Below, one piece after another: positions 36,442 through 45,336 of a stretch of 57,217 bases of DNA. The notes beneath the pieces are model-generated. The model made no database searches. It was given only the letters and a program-made list of their open reading frames with translations, and had not been told where the DNA came from. Position 1 is the stretch's first letter. Every line of letters begins with the position of its first letter. The translations under genes and the position numbers were made by a program. Origin of the DNA: Alistipes sp. (GTDB lineage Bacteria > Bacteroidota > Bacteroidia > Bacteroidales > Rikenellaceae); NCBI GenBank assembly GCA_022782405.1, contig JALFNK010000015.1, positions 1 to 57,217 on the forward strand. The letters are read 5' to 3'.

Positions 36442-37185
36442 TTACCGGACGCCCCGGCGGCGGAATTCGGCGCAGACGATGCCCGTGGCCATCGCCACGT
36501 TGAGCGATTCCGAGGCGCGGCGGTCCGCCGGGAAGGGCGGAATGAAGAGCTTGCGGGTCACGGTCTGCGTCACGTCGGGCCGTACGCCGCGCCCTTCGTT
36601 GCCCATGACGATGATCCCCCCGTCGCCGAGCTGTGCGTCGTAGAGGTTTTCGCCCTCGAGGAAGGTGCCGTATACGGGTACGCCGCACCCGGCGGCCCGG
36701 GCAAGCAGCGGTGCGAGCTCCGCATAGTGAACCCGCACGCGGAGGATGGCTCCCATGGTCGCCTGCACGACTTTGGGGTTGAAGCAGTCGGCCGTTGCGG
36801 GCGAGCAGAGTATTTCCCCGATGCCGAACCAGTCGGCCAGTCGGATGATCGTTCCCAGATTCCCGGGATTCTGCACGTCGTCGAGCGCCAGGGTGAGGCG
36901 CCGACCGACATGCGCCGCATCGAGCCGGTAGCGGGGAATCTCCACGAGAGCCAGCGAGTTCGAAGGGGTTTTGAGCAGCGAGAGCCGCTCCATCTCCTTT
37001 TCCGTAACGCATTCGACCTCGGGGCCTTCGAACAGCCCTTCGGTGGCGAAGATCTTGCGGATGCGGAGGTCCGAACGGCGCAGTTCGCCGATGAGTTTCG
37101 CGCCTTCGGCAACGAAGAGTCCGTGTTCGGAGCGTCCCCGCTTGTCGGACAGCGAGCGTACGAGTTGTATTTCGGATCGGGTCAT
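36442..37185 (-). CDS. TrmH-family (SpoU) RNA 2'-O-methyltransferase
   Basis: 247 residues: an N-terminal RNA-binding substrate domain (about 1-90) and a SPOUT methyltransferase domain. The three SpoU motifs are clear: DVQNPGNLGTIIRLADWFG (103-121), IIVMGNEGRGV (about 190-200) and SESLNVAMATGIV near the C-terminus. It uses S-adenosylmethionine to methylate ribose in tRNA or 23S rRNA; which nucleotide is not evident. The start codon overlaps the RNase Z stop by four bases (ATGA). Confidence 0.9.
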   Translation of the reverse strand: MTRSEIQLVRSLSDKRGRSEHGLFVAEGAKLIGELRRSDLRIRKIFATEGLFEGPEVECVTEKEMERLSLLKTPSNSLALVEIPRYRLDAAHVGRRLTLALDDVQNPGNLGTIIRLADWFGIGEILCSPATADCFNPKVVQATMGAILRVRVHYAELAPLLARAAGCGVPVYGTFLEGENLYDAQLGDGGIIVMGNEGRGVRPDVTQTVTRKLFIPPFPADRRASESLNVAMATGIVCAEFRRRGVR

Positions 37186-38105
37186 GGTCTCTTTTCGATC
37201 GTGAATGTGGTGCCCTCGCGGGCTGCGTAGCTCTCCGCAAAGAGCGAGCGTGCCTCCTCGACGAGCTGCGATTCGTCCTTGTAACGCGACGAGTAGTGGC
37301 CGATTACCAGGCGCCGCGCCCCAGCCCGGAGCGCCGCCTTGGCGGCATCGACCGTCGTCGCATGTCCGCGGTCGCGGGCTGCGCGCTGTTCGGCGGCCGC
37401 ATAGGTCGCTTCGTGGTACATCAGATCGACGCCCCGGCACAATTCGGCGGCCTTCGCCGAGAAGTTCGTGTCCGAGAGGTAGGCGTACGACCGCGGTGCG
37501 TAGGGCCGATAGGTCAGTTCGCCGTTTTCGACAAGCGTGCCGTCGTCGAGCCGTACCGCCTCGCCGCGCTTGGCCGCGGTGATCTGGGCGATCGTAAGAC
37601 CGTATTTCACGATCTTGAACTTGTCGACGTTCAACGGCGGTTCCTTCTCGCGGAAGAGGAAGCCGGCACACGGCACGCGGTGGCGCAGCGGAATGCTCCA
37701 CACCTCGAGCGTGCGGTTCTCGCAGAGCAGCGCATGTTCGGTGGTCCGCACTTCGTGCCATATGACCTCATAGGGAAGTTCCGTATCGAAGTAGCGCAGG
37801 TGGCTTTCGAGGATCTCGCCGAAGGGCGCCGGAGCGTAGACCTCCAGCGGTGTCCGGCGCCCGTAGAGTCCCAGGGTCGAGATCAGCGGGAAGAGCCCGT
37901 AGACATGGTCTCCGTGCAGGTGCGAGATGAACGCGGCGCGGAGTTTCAGCGGATTGATCCCGCAGCGGACGAGCTGCTGCTGCACACCCTCGCCCGCATC
38001 CACAAGGTAGTACTGTTCGTGGACGTTCACCGCCTGGGCCGACGGATGCCGGTCGGGCGTGGGTTTGGCCGAGGCGCTGCCGAGGATGGTTACCGCAAAA
38101 CTCAT
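37182..38105 (-). CDS. rnz: Ribonuclease Z
   Basis: 307-residue metallo-beta-lactamase-fold endonuclease that matures tRNA 3' ends, which matters here because none of the window's complete tRNA genes encodes CCA. Zinc motif SHLHGDH (61-67: His62, His64, Asp66, His67), the HEATYA motif and the C-terminal GHYSSRY motif are in place. It is coupled to the downstream rRNA/tRNA methylase and follows a small lipoprotein gene by 4 bases. Confidence 0.94.
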   Translation of the reverse strand: MSFAVTILGSASAKPTPDRHPSAQAVNVHEQYYLVDAGEGVQQQLVRCGINPLKLRAAFISHLHGDHVYGLFPLISTLGLYGRRTPLEVYAPAPFGEILESHLRYFDTELPYEVIWHEVRTTEHALLCENRTLEVWSIPLRHRVPCAGFLFREKEPPLNVDKFKIVKYGLTIAQITAAKRGEAVRLDDGTLVENGELTYRPYAPRSYAYLSDTNFSAKAAELCRGVDLMYHEATYAAAEQRAARDRGHATTVDAAKAALRAGARRLVIGHYSSRYKDESQLVEEARSLFAESYAAREGTTFTIEKRP

Positions 38106-38109
38106 GGAG

Positions 38110-38517
38110 CTATTTCCTGTATTTGATGAAGGTCGCTTCGAGCCGGTTCGTTACCGTAACGTCGCGCCGGGTCGTGGCGGTGCGGGTGCTGCTGCCGTCG
38201 TCGTTTCGCTCGATATGCTCGGTCGTCGTGTAGGTCGGCTCGGAAACCGTACGGCCGATTCCCTCGAAAACCACGGCGTCGGCACCCTTCTCGCGGGCCC
38301 GCTTTTCGATGGCCTTCTGCGCATCCTCCAGGTTGCCGAAGAGATGGGGTGCGGCCGTAATGCGTCCCATCGTTTCATAGGCTGCGGGCACGTCGTTCCA
38401 GCTGAAGAAGAGTTCGGGATTTCCGGTGGCGGGGTAAGTCTTGCCGATGTAGGTGGTCTCCACGGCGCAGGAGCACAGTCCGAAGACGGCGCAAAAGGTC
38501 AGCAGGAGGCGTTTCAT
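38110..38517 (-). CDS. Small hypothetical lipoprotein
   Basis: 135 residues from MKRLLL. A lipoprotein signal peptide ends at FGLCSC-AVE (Cys17). The mature part has an ADAVVFEG strand after a KAIEKRAREKGA helix, resembling the small alpha/beta fold of Bacteroidetes envelope proteins of unknown role. An in-frame ATG at 38532 would add MKDNA, but the shorter start gives the standard Lys-Arg-hydrophobic leader. It lies between trxB and rnz in one minus-strand run. Confidence 0.75.
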   Translation of the reverse strand: MKRLLLTFCAVFGLCSCAVETTYIGKTYPATGNPELFFSWNDVPAAYETMGRITAAPHLFGNLEDAQKAIEKRAREKGADAVVFEGIGRTVSEPTYTTTEHIERNDDGSSTRTATTRRDVTVTNRLEATFIKYRK

Positions 38518-38536
38518 GGCGTTGTCTTTCATGCCG

Positions 38537-39457
38537 TTATTTCAGCAGGAAGCGTTCGCAGTCGAGGGCGGCGATGCAGCCCGAACCGGCGGCGGTGATG
38601 GCCTGGCGGTAGTGGGGGTCCTTCACGTCGCCTGCGGCGAAGACGCCCTCGACCGAGGTTTTCGAGGTGCCCGGCTCGGTGCGGATGTAGCCCTCGGCGT
38701 CGAGGTCGAGCTGTCCGGCGAAGAGCTCCGTGTTGGGGTGGTGCCCGATGGCGAGGAAAAAGCCCGAGATGTCGATCGTGCGCTCCTCTCCGTCGGCCCG
38801 GCGCAGCAGGGCTCCCGTTACGCCGGAGTCGTCGCCCAGCACCTCGACGGTGTTGTGCTCGAAGAGCACCTCGATGTTCTCCGTGCGGAAGACGCGCTCC
38901 TGCATCGCCTTCGAGGCACGCAGGAAGGGCTTGCGGACGATCATGTAGACCTTGCGGCACAGCGAGGCGAGGTAGGTGGCCTCCTCGCAGGCCGTATCGC
39001 CGCCGCCGACTACGGCGACATCCTTCTTGCGGTAGAAGAAGCCGTCGCAGGTGGCGCAGGCGCTGACTCCCTGTCCGCGGAACTTCGTCTCGGAGGGCAG
39101 CCCGAGGTACTTGGCCGAGGCTCCCGTGGCGACGATCACCGCCTCGGCCTCCAGCTCCGTCGTGCCGTCCACCGTAACGTGGAACGGACGCTTCGAAAGG
39201 TCGATGCGCGTAATCTGTCCCGAGCGGATGTCGGTGCCGAAGCGCTCGGCCTGACGGCGCAGGTCGGCCATCATCTGGTTGCCGTCCACCCCTTCGGGGT
39301 AGCCCGGAAAGTTCTCGATTTCGGTCGTCGTCGTGAGCTGTCCGCCCGGCTCGATGCCTTCATAGAGTACGGGCTGCAGGTTGGCGCGTGCCGTATAGAT
39401 GGCGGCCGTGAATCCTGCGGGGCCGCTGCCGACGATCAGTACTTTGATGTGTTCCAT
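38537..39457 (-). CDS. trxB: Thioredoxin-disulfide reductase
   Basis: 306-residue FAD/NADPH flavoprotein. FAD motif GSGPAGFTAA (10-19), redox active C134-A-T-C137 (SACATCDGFF), NADPH-binding GGGDTACEEA and the C-terminal FAD motif AAGDVKDPHYRQ are all present. It keeps thioredoxin reduced and so supports oxidative-stress defence and ribonucleotide reduction. A complete promoter sits about 200 bases upstream with a palindrome on its start region. Confidence 0.95.
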   Translation of the reverse strand: MEHIKVLIVGSGPAGFTAAIYTARANLQPVLYEGIEPGGQLTTTTEIENFPGYPEGVDGNQMMADLRRQAERFGTDIRSGQITRIDLSKRPFHVTVDGTTELEAEAVIVATGASAKYLGLPSETKFRGQGVSACATCDGFFYRKKDVAVVGGGDTACEEATYLASLCRKVYMIVRKPFLRASKAMQERVFRTENIEVLFEHNTVEVLGDDSGVTGALLRRADGEERTIDISGFFLAIGHHPNTELFAGQLDLDAEGYIRTEPGTSKTSVEGVFAAGDVKDPHYRQAITAAGSGCIAALDCERFLLK

Positions 39458-39486
39458 GGTATGTGTCTGTTTTTTTTGTGTTTCCG

Positions 39487-40026
39487 TTATGGCTCGATGG
39501 CCACAAGCCCCGTATAGATGTTATTTTTTAGGGTATTATGGGGTAGAACGCAAACCTCATCGCCCGAGCCGATGGCGATGAAGAAGGCGTTCAGTGAGTG
39601 CGGGAGATGTTTTACCTGTACATGTTTCTTCTGGTTGTATTTGCATATGGCAATATGCAAATATAGCGATTCGTGTCTAAATAGCAAATTCATGGCCCGG
39701 TGGATCGCTTCGCGGAGGTTTTCGCCCTCGATCCACTCGTCGAGGACGACATCGACCCATTCGCCCGTTGCGGGGGTGTTGTAGAGGTAGAGTTCCCGCT
39801 CGAGGAGGCGTTCGCCGTAGATCTCCCGCAGGTGGCGCATCGGGCGCAGAAAGCAGCGCAGGGCATGCAGCCGCCCTTCATGGCGCACGCGGAAGACGAT
39901 CGCCGAGTTTCCGACGGCATATTCGGGCATTCCCGCAGCATCGCGGCACAGGACGATCTTTCCGAGCTGTCGTGTGAGACCCTCGGGATCGGCAAGCGTG
40001 AAGAGGAATTGGCGGAGTGTGTGCAT
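39487..40026 (-). CDS. Kinase-like domain protein, probably truncated remnant
   Basis: An open frame of 179 codons. The first 112 residues (to EGENLREAIHRA) have normal GC-rich codons and look like the N-terminus of a larger Bacteroidetes protein-kinase-like family (PMRHLREIYGERLLERELYLYNTP and WVDVVLDEWIEGENL), recalled rather than searched. At about 39690 composition turns AT-rich, the similarity ends, and the frame runs through a full minus-strand promoter for trxB (39658-39688). So the C-terminal 67 residues are probably not genuine and the gene has lost its 3' part. If intact, its function is unknown. Confidence 0.45.
   Translation of the reverse strand: MHTLRQFLFTLADPEGLTRQLGKIVLCRDAAGMPEYAVGNSAIVFRVRHEGRLHALRCFLRPMRHLREIYGERLLERELYLYNTPATGEWVDVVLDEWIEGENLREAIHRAMNLLFRHESLYLHIAICKYNQKKHVQVKHLPHSLNAFFIAIGSGDEVCVLPHNTLKNNIYTGLVAIEP
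39640..39661. promoter_or_regulatory. Palindrome at the trxB transcription start
   Basis: TTTGCATAT (39640-39648) and ATATGCAAA (39653-39661) form a perfect 9-bp inverted repeat with a 4-base spacer. It overlaps the -7 box and the predicted start of the trxB promoter on the minus strand, so it is well placed as an operator. The binding protein is unknown. Confidence 0.5.
39658..39688 (-). promoter_or_regulatory. Promoter of trxB
   Basis: Minus strand: TTTG (39688-39685), exactly 19 bases, TATATTTG (39665-39658): a perfect consensus. The predicted leader to the trxB ATG is about 195 bases, AT-rich at first. Confidence 0.75.
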
Positions 40027-40040
40027 GGCTTTCGACAGGA

Positions 40041-40071
40041 ACGCGGGACCTTTCTCAAAAAGGTCCCGCGT
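40041..40071 (-). terminator. Hairpin after the FKBP gene
   Basis: Perfect 13-bp stem 40041-40053/40059-40071 with loop CTCAA. It lies 37 bases past the FKBP stop. The T-rich part is inside the stem and loop, so it may be an attenuator rather than a strong terminator. Confidence 0.6.
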
Positions 40072-40108
40072 CGTTCCGTTGTCCGGACCCGGAGGTCCGT
40101 CGGCGAGT

Positions 40109-40660
40109 TTAGTGGCAGTCGCAGTGCCCGTGTCCGTGTCCGTGTTCGTCGCAGCATCCGTCGCCGCAACCGTCGCCGCACGAACCGCAGGAGCAGTGTC
40201 CCTGCAGGTCTTCGGGCGTTACGTCGCGCACCGAGACGACCTCGACGTCGAAGTTGAGCGTCTTGCCGGCCATCGGGTGGTTGAAGTCCATCTTGACGTG
40301 TTCGTCGCCGACCTCCTTGACGATACCCATCATGCGGTTGCCCTGGGCGTCGCTCATCGGCACCTGGCTGCCGACGAAGAGAATGTCTTCGGCGAGCTTG
40401 CCGTCCACCATGAAGATGTTTTTCGGCAGATCGACGATCGCCTCGGCGATCAGCTCTCCGTAGCCGTCCTTGGGCTCCAGCGTGAACGATACCTTCTCGC
40501 CGGGCTCCTTGCCCTCGATGGCCTCCTCGAACTTCGGGAGCAGCATGCCCGTGCCGAAGATGAATTCCAGGGGCTGTCCCGGACGCGACTGGTCCGCGAT
40601 CTGTCCATCGACGGTGAGCTTGTAGTCCACGCCGACCATCTTGTTCTTTTCTACTTTCAT
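40109..40660 (-). CDS. slyD: SlyD-like FKBP-type peptidyl-prolyl isomerase
   Basis: 183 residues. FKBP domain with an inserted IF chaperone domain (VDYKLTVDGQIADQS, PLEFIFGTGMLLPKFEEAIEG and the AEAIVDLPKNIF insert) and a C-terminal Cys/His-rich tail (about 158-183: CSCGSCGDGCGDGCC then DEHGHGHGHCDCH). The tail is like that of SlyD, which binds nickel and other metals. The start is set at MKVEKNK by homology. It folds proteins and may buffer metal. Confidence 0.9.
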   Translation of the reverse strand: MKVEKNKMVGVDYKLTVDGQIADQSRPGQPLEFIFGTGMLLPKFEEAIEGKEPGEKVSFTLEPKDGYGELIAEAIVDLPKNIFMVDGKLAEDILFVGSQVPMSDAQGNRMMGIVKEVGDEHVKMDFNHPMAGKTLNFDVEVVSVRDVTPEDLQGHCSCGSCGDGCGDGCCDEHGHGHGHCDCH

Positions 40661-40801
40661 GCGATGTGTTGAATTTTGGTATTTCCGTATTCGTGTTCCG
40701 TGGCTTCCGCCGTCGGCCGAGTTCGGCGGGCGACAGCCGGTAAAACCGGCCAAATGTACGACATATTTTCGGGATTGTCAAATCCTTTGCCGGAGAGTCC
40801 G

Positions 40802-40838
40802 AAAAAACGCCGGTGCGAAGCTGCGCCCCGCACCGGTG
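40802..40838 (-). terminator. Terminator after gcvP
   Basis: CCGGTGCG (40810-40817) pairs with CGCACCGG (40829-40836); on the minus strand the stem is followed by CGTTTTTTC. Standard Rho-independent shape. Confidence 0.82.
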
Positions 40839-40860
40839 TCTTTCGTCGCGTTACCGCGCG

Positions 40861-43692
40861 TTATGCGTCGTTGCGGCAGCAGAGGTTGCGGTCTCCGTAG
40901 CCGTTGTCGATCTTCGAGACGTAGGGGAAGAACTTGGCGTGTCGCACCCATTCGAGCGGGAAGGCGGCCTGCATGCGCGTGTAGGCGTGCGGCCACTCGC
41001 CGGCCAGTTCGACGGCCGTATGCGGGGCATTCGTTACGACGTTCTCGGTCTGGCCTGCGGCCGCCGCGGCCTCGCATTCGCGCTTGATGCTGACGAGTGC
41101 CTCGATGAAGCGGTCCATCTCCTCCTTGGGCTCGGACTCCGTGGGTTCGACCATCAGCGTCTCGTGCACGGGGAACGAGAGCGTCGGGGCGTGGAAACCG
41201 TAGTCCATCAGACGGTGGGCGATGTCGCCGCAGTCGATGTTGTAGTCCTTTTTGAAGTGCGTCAGGTCGAGGATCATCTCGTGGCCCACGCGGCCCGTTT
41301 CACCCGTATAGTAGGTGCGGTACTCCGACTTGAGGGCCGACGACATGTAGTTGGCATTGACAATGGCCATTTCGGTGGCGTGGCGCAGCCCCTCTTCGCC
41401 GAGCATCTTGATGTATCCGTAGGTGATCGGGAGCAGCAGGGCCGAACCCCAGGGTGCCGATGCGACGGCCGTGATGCCCTCCTCGCCGCCCGTCGGAACG
41501 ATCGGGTGGGTCGGCAGGAAGGCCTTGAGGTGTTCGGCGACACAGATCGGGCCGACGCCCGGGCCGCCGCCGCCGTGCGGCATGGCGAAGGTCTTGTGGA
41601 GGTTCAGGTGGCAGACGTCGGCGCCGATGTATCCCGGGTTGGTCAGGCCCACCTGGGCGTTCATGTTCGCGCCGTCCATGTAGACCTGGCCGCCGGCGTC
41701 GTGCACGGCATCGACAATCTCGCGGATGCGGCTTTCGAAGACGCCGTGCGTCGAGGGGTAGGTTACCATCAGTCCGCACAGCTCCGAGGCGTGCTCTTTG
41801 GCTTTGGCTTCGAGATCTGCGACGTCGATGTTGCCGTTCGCGTCGCAGGCCACCGTTACGATCTTCATGCCCGCCATGGCGGCCGACGCGGGGTTCGTGC
41901 CGTGGGCCGAGGCGGGGATCAGCACCACGTTGCGGTATCCCTGGCCGCGGCTCTGGTGGTAGGCGCGGATCACCATCAGACCCGAATACTCGCCTGCGGC
42001 GCCCGAGTTGGGTTGGAGCGAGCAGGCGGCCAGTCCGGTGATCGTCGCGAGGTCCTTTTCGAGCTCCGTGATCAGCTCGCGGTAGCCCTCCGTCTGGTCA
42101 GCGGGGGCGAAGGGGTGGATCATCTGGAACTCGGCCAGCGAGAGCGGCTGCATGAGTGCCGCGGCGTTGAGCTTCATCGTGCACGAGCCGAGCGAGATCA
42201 TCGAGTTGGCCAGCGAGATGTCGCGCAGTTCGAGGGTCTTGATGTAGCGCATCAGGGCGCTCTCCGAGCGGTAGCGGTTGAAGACCGGCTCGGTGAGGAA
42301 GGCCGAGCGGCGGCGCAGCGCGGCGGGGATTTCATCCTGCTCGACGACCTTCACGGCCTTGGCCTTGCGGCCCTTCGCGGCGCTGAAGATGCCGATGACG
42401 GTCTCGATCTCCGCGGGGGTCGTAACCTCGTCGAACGACAGGCGCACGGAGCCTTCGGAGGGGTAGTAGAAGTTGATCCCCTCGTCGAGGGCCAGCGACT
42501 GCACGACGGCCGCTTCGGCCTCGACCTCGAGCGTGTCGAAGAAGTTTTGCGCAGTGAGCTTGTAGTCCATCGCTTCCAGGGCGCGGGCGACCGTTACGGC
42601 GGCGCGGTGGGCCGTGCGTGCGGCGCGCAACACTCCTTCGGGGCCGTTGTAGACGCAGTAGAAGCCCGTCATCGAGGCCATCAGGGCCGAGGCGGTGCAG
42701 ATGTTCGAAGTGGCGCGCTCGCGCTTGATGTGCTGCTCGCGCATCTGGAGCGCCATGCGCAGGGCGCGGTTGCCCAGCCGGTCCACAGAGACGCCGATGA
42801 TGCGGCCCGGCATGTTGCGCTTGAAGGCTTCGCGCGTGGTCATGTAACCCGCTGCGGGACCTCCGAAGCCCATCGGGATGCCCAGTCGCTGCGTGGAGCC
42901 CACGGCGATGTCGGCGCCCCACTCGCCCGGCGCCTTCAGCAGGGCCAGCGACAGCAGGTCGCAGACGGCCGTAACGAGGGCGCCCCGGGCGTGTGCCGCG
43001 GCGGTGAAGTCGGCGTAGTCGCGCACCGCGCCGTCGGCGGCCGGGTACTGGACGATGGCGCCGAACTCCTTGCCCGTGAATTCGTATTCGTCGTATTCGT
43101 CGATGATGAGCTCGATGCCGAAGGGTTCGCTGCGCGTGAGCAGCACGTCGAGCGTCTGCGGGAAGAGGTTGCGGTCCACGAAGAGCTGGTTGCGGCCCTC
43201 CTTGACGGCCTCGCGCGAGCGCAGCGCGTACATCATGAGCATTGCCTCGGCGGCGGCCGTGCCTTCGTCGAGCAGCGAGCAGTTGCCGATCTCCATGCCC
43301 GTGAGCGAGATCACGGCCGTCTGGAAGTTGAGCAGCGCCTCGAGACGTCCCTGCGAGATTTCGGCCTGATAGGGGGTGTAGGAGGTGTACCAGGCGGGAT
43401 TCTCGAAGACGTTGCGCGCCACGGCGGCCGGCACGGCGCAGGGGTAGTAGCCCATGCCGATGAACGAGCGGAAGATACGGTTGCGCGAGGCGATCTGCCG
43501 GATGTGGGCGGCGAATTCGTACTCGCTCATTCCCTTCTCGGGAAGAGCCAGCGGCTTCTTGAGGCGGATCGACTGGGGGATGACCTGCGAGATCAGCTCC
43601 TCGACCGTTTTGACCCCGATCACGTCGAGCATGGCCTGCAGCTCGGAGGGGTTGCTGACGCCGATATGGCGTTCGGAAAATTTGTCGAACAT
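40861..43692 (-). CDS. gcvP: Glycine dehydrogenase (decarboxylating), P protein
   Basis: 943-residue single-chain P protein of the glycine cleavage system. It decarboxylates glycine with PLP and hands the aminomethyl group to the lipoyl H protein. The two homologous halves are fused. The PLP-binding lysine is Lys700 in HLNLHKTFAMPHGGGGPG, with conserved AHGTNPASAAMAGMK upstream. No gcvT or gcvH is near. It follows a sulfatase and a nucleoside kinase on the same strand (gaps 39 and 21 bases). Confidence 0.95.
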   Translation of the reverse strand: MFDKFSERHIGVSNPSELQAMLDVIGVKTVEELISQVIPQSIRLKKPLALPEKGMSEYEFAAHIRQIASRNRIFRSFIGMGYYPCAVPAAVARNVFENPAWYTSYTPYQAEISQGRLEALLNFQTAVISLTGMEIGNCSLLDEGTAAAEAMLMMYALRSREAVKEGRNQLFVDRNLFPQTLDVLLTRSEPFGIELIIDEYDEYEFTGKEFGAIVQYPAADGAVRDYADFTAAAHARGALVTAVCDLLSLALLKAPGEWGADIAVGSTQRLGIPMGFGGPAAGYMTTREAFKRNMPGRIIGVSVDRLGNRALRMALQMREQHIKRERATSNICTASALMASMTGFYCVYNGPEGVLRAARTAHRAAVTVARALEAMDYKLTAQNFFDTLEVEAEAAVVQSLALDEGINFYYPSEGSVRLSFDEVTTPAEIETVIGIFSAAKGRKAKAVKVVEQDEIPAALRRRSAFLTEPVFNRYRSESALMRYIKTLELRDISLANSMISLGSCTMKLNAAALMQPLSLAEFQMIHPFAPADQTEGYRELITELEKDLATITGLAACSLQPNSGAAGEYSGLMVIRAYHQSRGQGYRNVVLIPASAHGTNPASAAMAGMKIVTVACDANGNIDVADLEAKAKEHASELCGLMVTYPSTHGVFESRIREIVDAVHDAGGQVYMDGANMNAQVGLTNPGYIGADVCHLNLHKTFAMPHGGGGPGVGPICVAEHLKAFLPTHPIVPTGGEEGITAVASAPWGSALLLPITYGYIKMLGEEGLRHATEMAIVNANYMSSALKSEYRTYYTGETGRVGHEMILDLTHFKKDYNIDCGDIAHRLMDYGFHAPTLSFPVHETLMVEPTESEPKEEMDRFIEALVSIKRECEAAAAAGQTENVVTNAPHTAVELAGEWPHAYTRMQAAFPLEWVRHAKFFPYVSKIDNGYGDRNLCCRNDA

Positions 43693-43731
43693 ATTTCTTG
43701 GGTTTAACTGTCTGTATGTCTGTTTTCGGTT

Positions 43732-45315
43732 TTAACGGTTCTCTGCGGCTGCCTCGTCGGGCCACGGACAGGGAAGCCCCGTGGCGCGGAATGCGGGGCG
43801 CTGGGCTCCGGCTTCGCGCAGCTGCTCCGCGAGCCGGCGGGCCATGCGGCGTACCCGTGCGGGCTCCGCTGCCGCCAGATCGTGCTGCTCGCCGATGTCG
43901 CGACGGATGTCGTAGAGGCGCAACTGCCCGGTCTGCCAGGTGTAGATCAGGTGGTAATCCCCCTCCATGTAGGCCGCGTAGGCGCCGTAACCCTCCTCGC
44001 GGTCCTGCGTCTCGCCCCACAGGTTCGGGAAGTGCCAGACGATCGGCCGCGCACGGAGTGCCGCGGGGTTGCGCAGGGCGCGGACGAAGCTCTCGCCGTC
44101 GATCGTCTGCCGCGTTTCGTAGTTTTCGATGCCCGCCAGTTCGAGGATCGTCGGGAAGAAGTCCTCGATCATCACCCGCTGTGCGCATGTCGTGCCGCCG
44201 CGCACTACGTCCGGCCAGACGACGAGCATCGGTTCGCGCACGCCGCCGAGAAAGGCCGAACCCTTTCCGGCGCGTGCCGGATAGTTCTGATCGCGGTTTT
44301 CGGTCCCCTGCCGGACGTTGTTGAGCCCCTGTCCGCCGTTGTCCGACATGAAGAGGATAATCGTGTTGCGGACCGTTTCGGGCGATGCTTCGAGAAAGTC
44401 GAGCAGGTCGCCCAGACTGCGGTCCATGCCTTCGACCAGTGCGGCATAGCGGGTTTCGTTTTCGTTGAGCGGGGCATCCAGCTGCGCGTCGTAGCGGCCC
44501 CGGTAGCCGGCCGTGAAGCGGACATCCTCCTCATAGGGGGCCATGTAGAGGAAGAAGGGCTGGCGGCGGGCGATGGGCTCCTTGAGCGCCTCGATCGCTT
44601 CGCGGGTCAGCACTTCGGTCAGAAAGAGGTCCGTATCGTAGTATTTCTCCAGCCCCTGCACCTCCTGCGGCGATCCCTGCCCGAAATGGCGCGCGGCAAG
44701 GTAGCTTCCGGGAGCGCCGTTCGCCCCGCCGGCAATATTGACGTCGAAGCCCATCGCCCGGGGATCGGCTCCCGGGGTGGTCTTGGCGCCGAAATGTGCC
44801 TTGCCGCAGTGAATCGTCCAATATCCGTGTGTGCGCAGCAGTTGCGGAAGCGTCGTCGCGGGCGTGGCGTTGCGGGTGTTGTGCGCCGAAGCCACCGTGT
44901 CGGGCTGGATGCCGTTCCAGTGCCAGGCCGGAAGGAGCAGCTCGTCGCCAGGGGCGTCGGTCGGCGTTCCGTAGTCGAGCGCCCAGTTGGTAACGCGGTG
45001 GCGTGCGGCGTTCATGCCCGTGAGCAGACTGCAGCGCGAGGGCGAGGAGATGGCGCAGGCATAGGCCTGCGTGAAACGCACGCCCAAAGCGGCCAGCCGC
45101 TCCATGTTGGGAGTGCGGTAACGGTCGTTTAGCGGTGTCCGGGTTTCGTAAAAGGGTACGGAGGTATCCTGCCAGCCCATGTCATCGACCAGAAACAGAA
45201 GGATGTTCGGCCGCGACAGGGTGTCGGCTGCCGCGGCCGGGGACGGCTCCCGTGCCGAAACGGGGGCGGCGAGCGGCAACGCGGCAGCGAGGGTGAGGAT
45301 CCTGCGTGGCATCAT
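43732..45315 (-). CDS. S1-family sulfatase, serine type, exported
   Basis: 527 residues: signal peptide about 1-21, then an alkaline-phosphatase-fold sulfatase. Metal ligands FLVDDMGWQD (Asp44, Asp45), the maturation motif S90-S-P-S-R94 followed by CSLLTG, GKAHFG and MSDNGGQG are visible. The residue to be converted to formylglycine is serine, so it needs an anaerobic radical-SAM maturase (anSME), not seen in the window. Likely desulfates host glycans such as mucin or glycosaminoglycans. Its place between a nucleoside kinase and gcvP is not a usual polysaccharide locus. Confidence 0.88.
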   Translation of the reverse strand: MMPRRILTLAAALPLAAPVSAREPSPAAAADTLSRPNILLFLVDDMGWQDTSVPFYETRTPLNDRYRTPNMERLAALGVRFTQAYACAISSPSRCSLLTGMNAARHRVTNWALDYGTPTDAPGDELLLPAWHWNGIQPDTVASAHNTRNATPATTLPQLLRTHGYWTIHCGKAHFGAKTTPGADPRAMGFDVNIAGGANGAPGSYLAARHFGQGSPQEVQGLEKYYDTDLFLTEVLTREAIEALKEPIARRQPFFLYMAPYEEDVRFTAGYRGRYDAQLDAPLNENETRYAALVEGMDRSLGDLLDFLEASPETVRNTIILFMSDNGGQGLNNVRQGTENRDQNYPARAGKGSAFLGGVREPMLVVWPDVVRGGTTCAQRVMIEDFFPTILELAGIENYETRQTIDGESFVRALRNPAALRARPIVWHFPNLWGETQDREEGYGAYAAYMEGDYHLIYTWQTGQLRLYDIRRDIGEQHDLAAAEPARVRRMARRLAEQLREAGAQRPAFRATGLPCPWPDEAAAENR

Positions 45316-45336
45316 GGTCGTCGTTGCGGGTCGGAA

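Noticed and set aside
40541..40800. Upstream extension of the FKBP gene to 40753
   Set aside because: The added residues are low-complexity, unconserved and cover the probable promoter; MKVEKNK is the family-like start.
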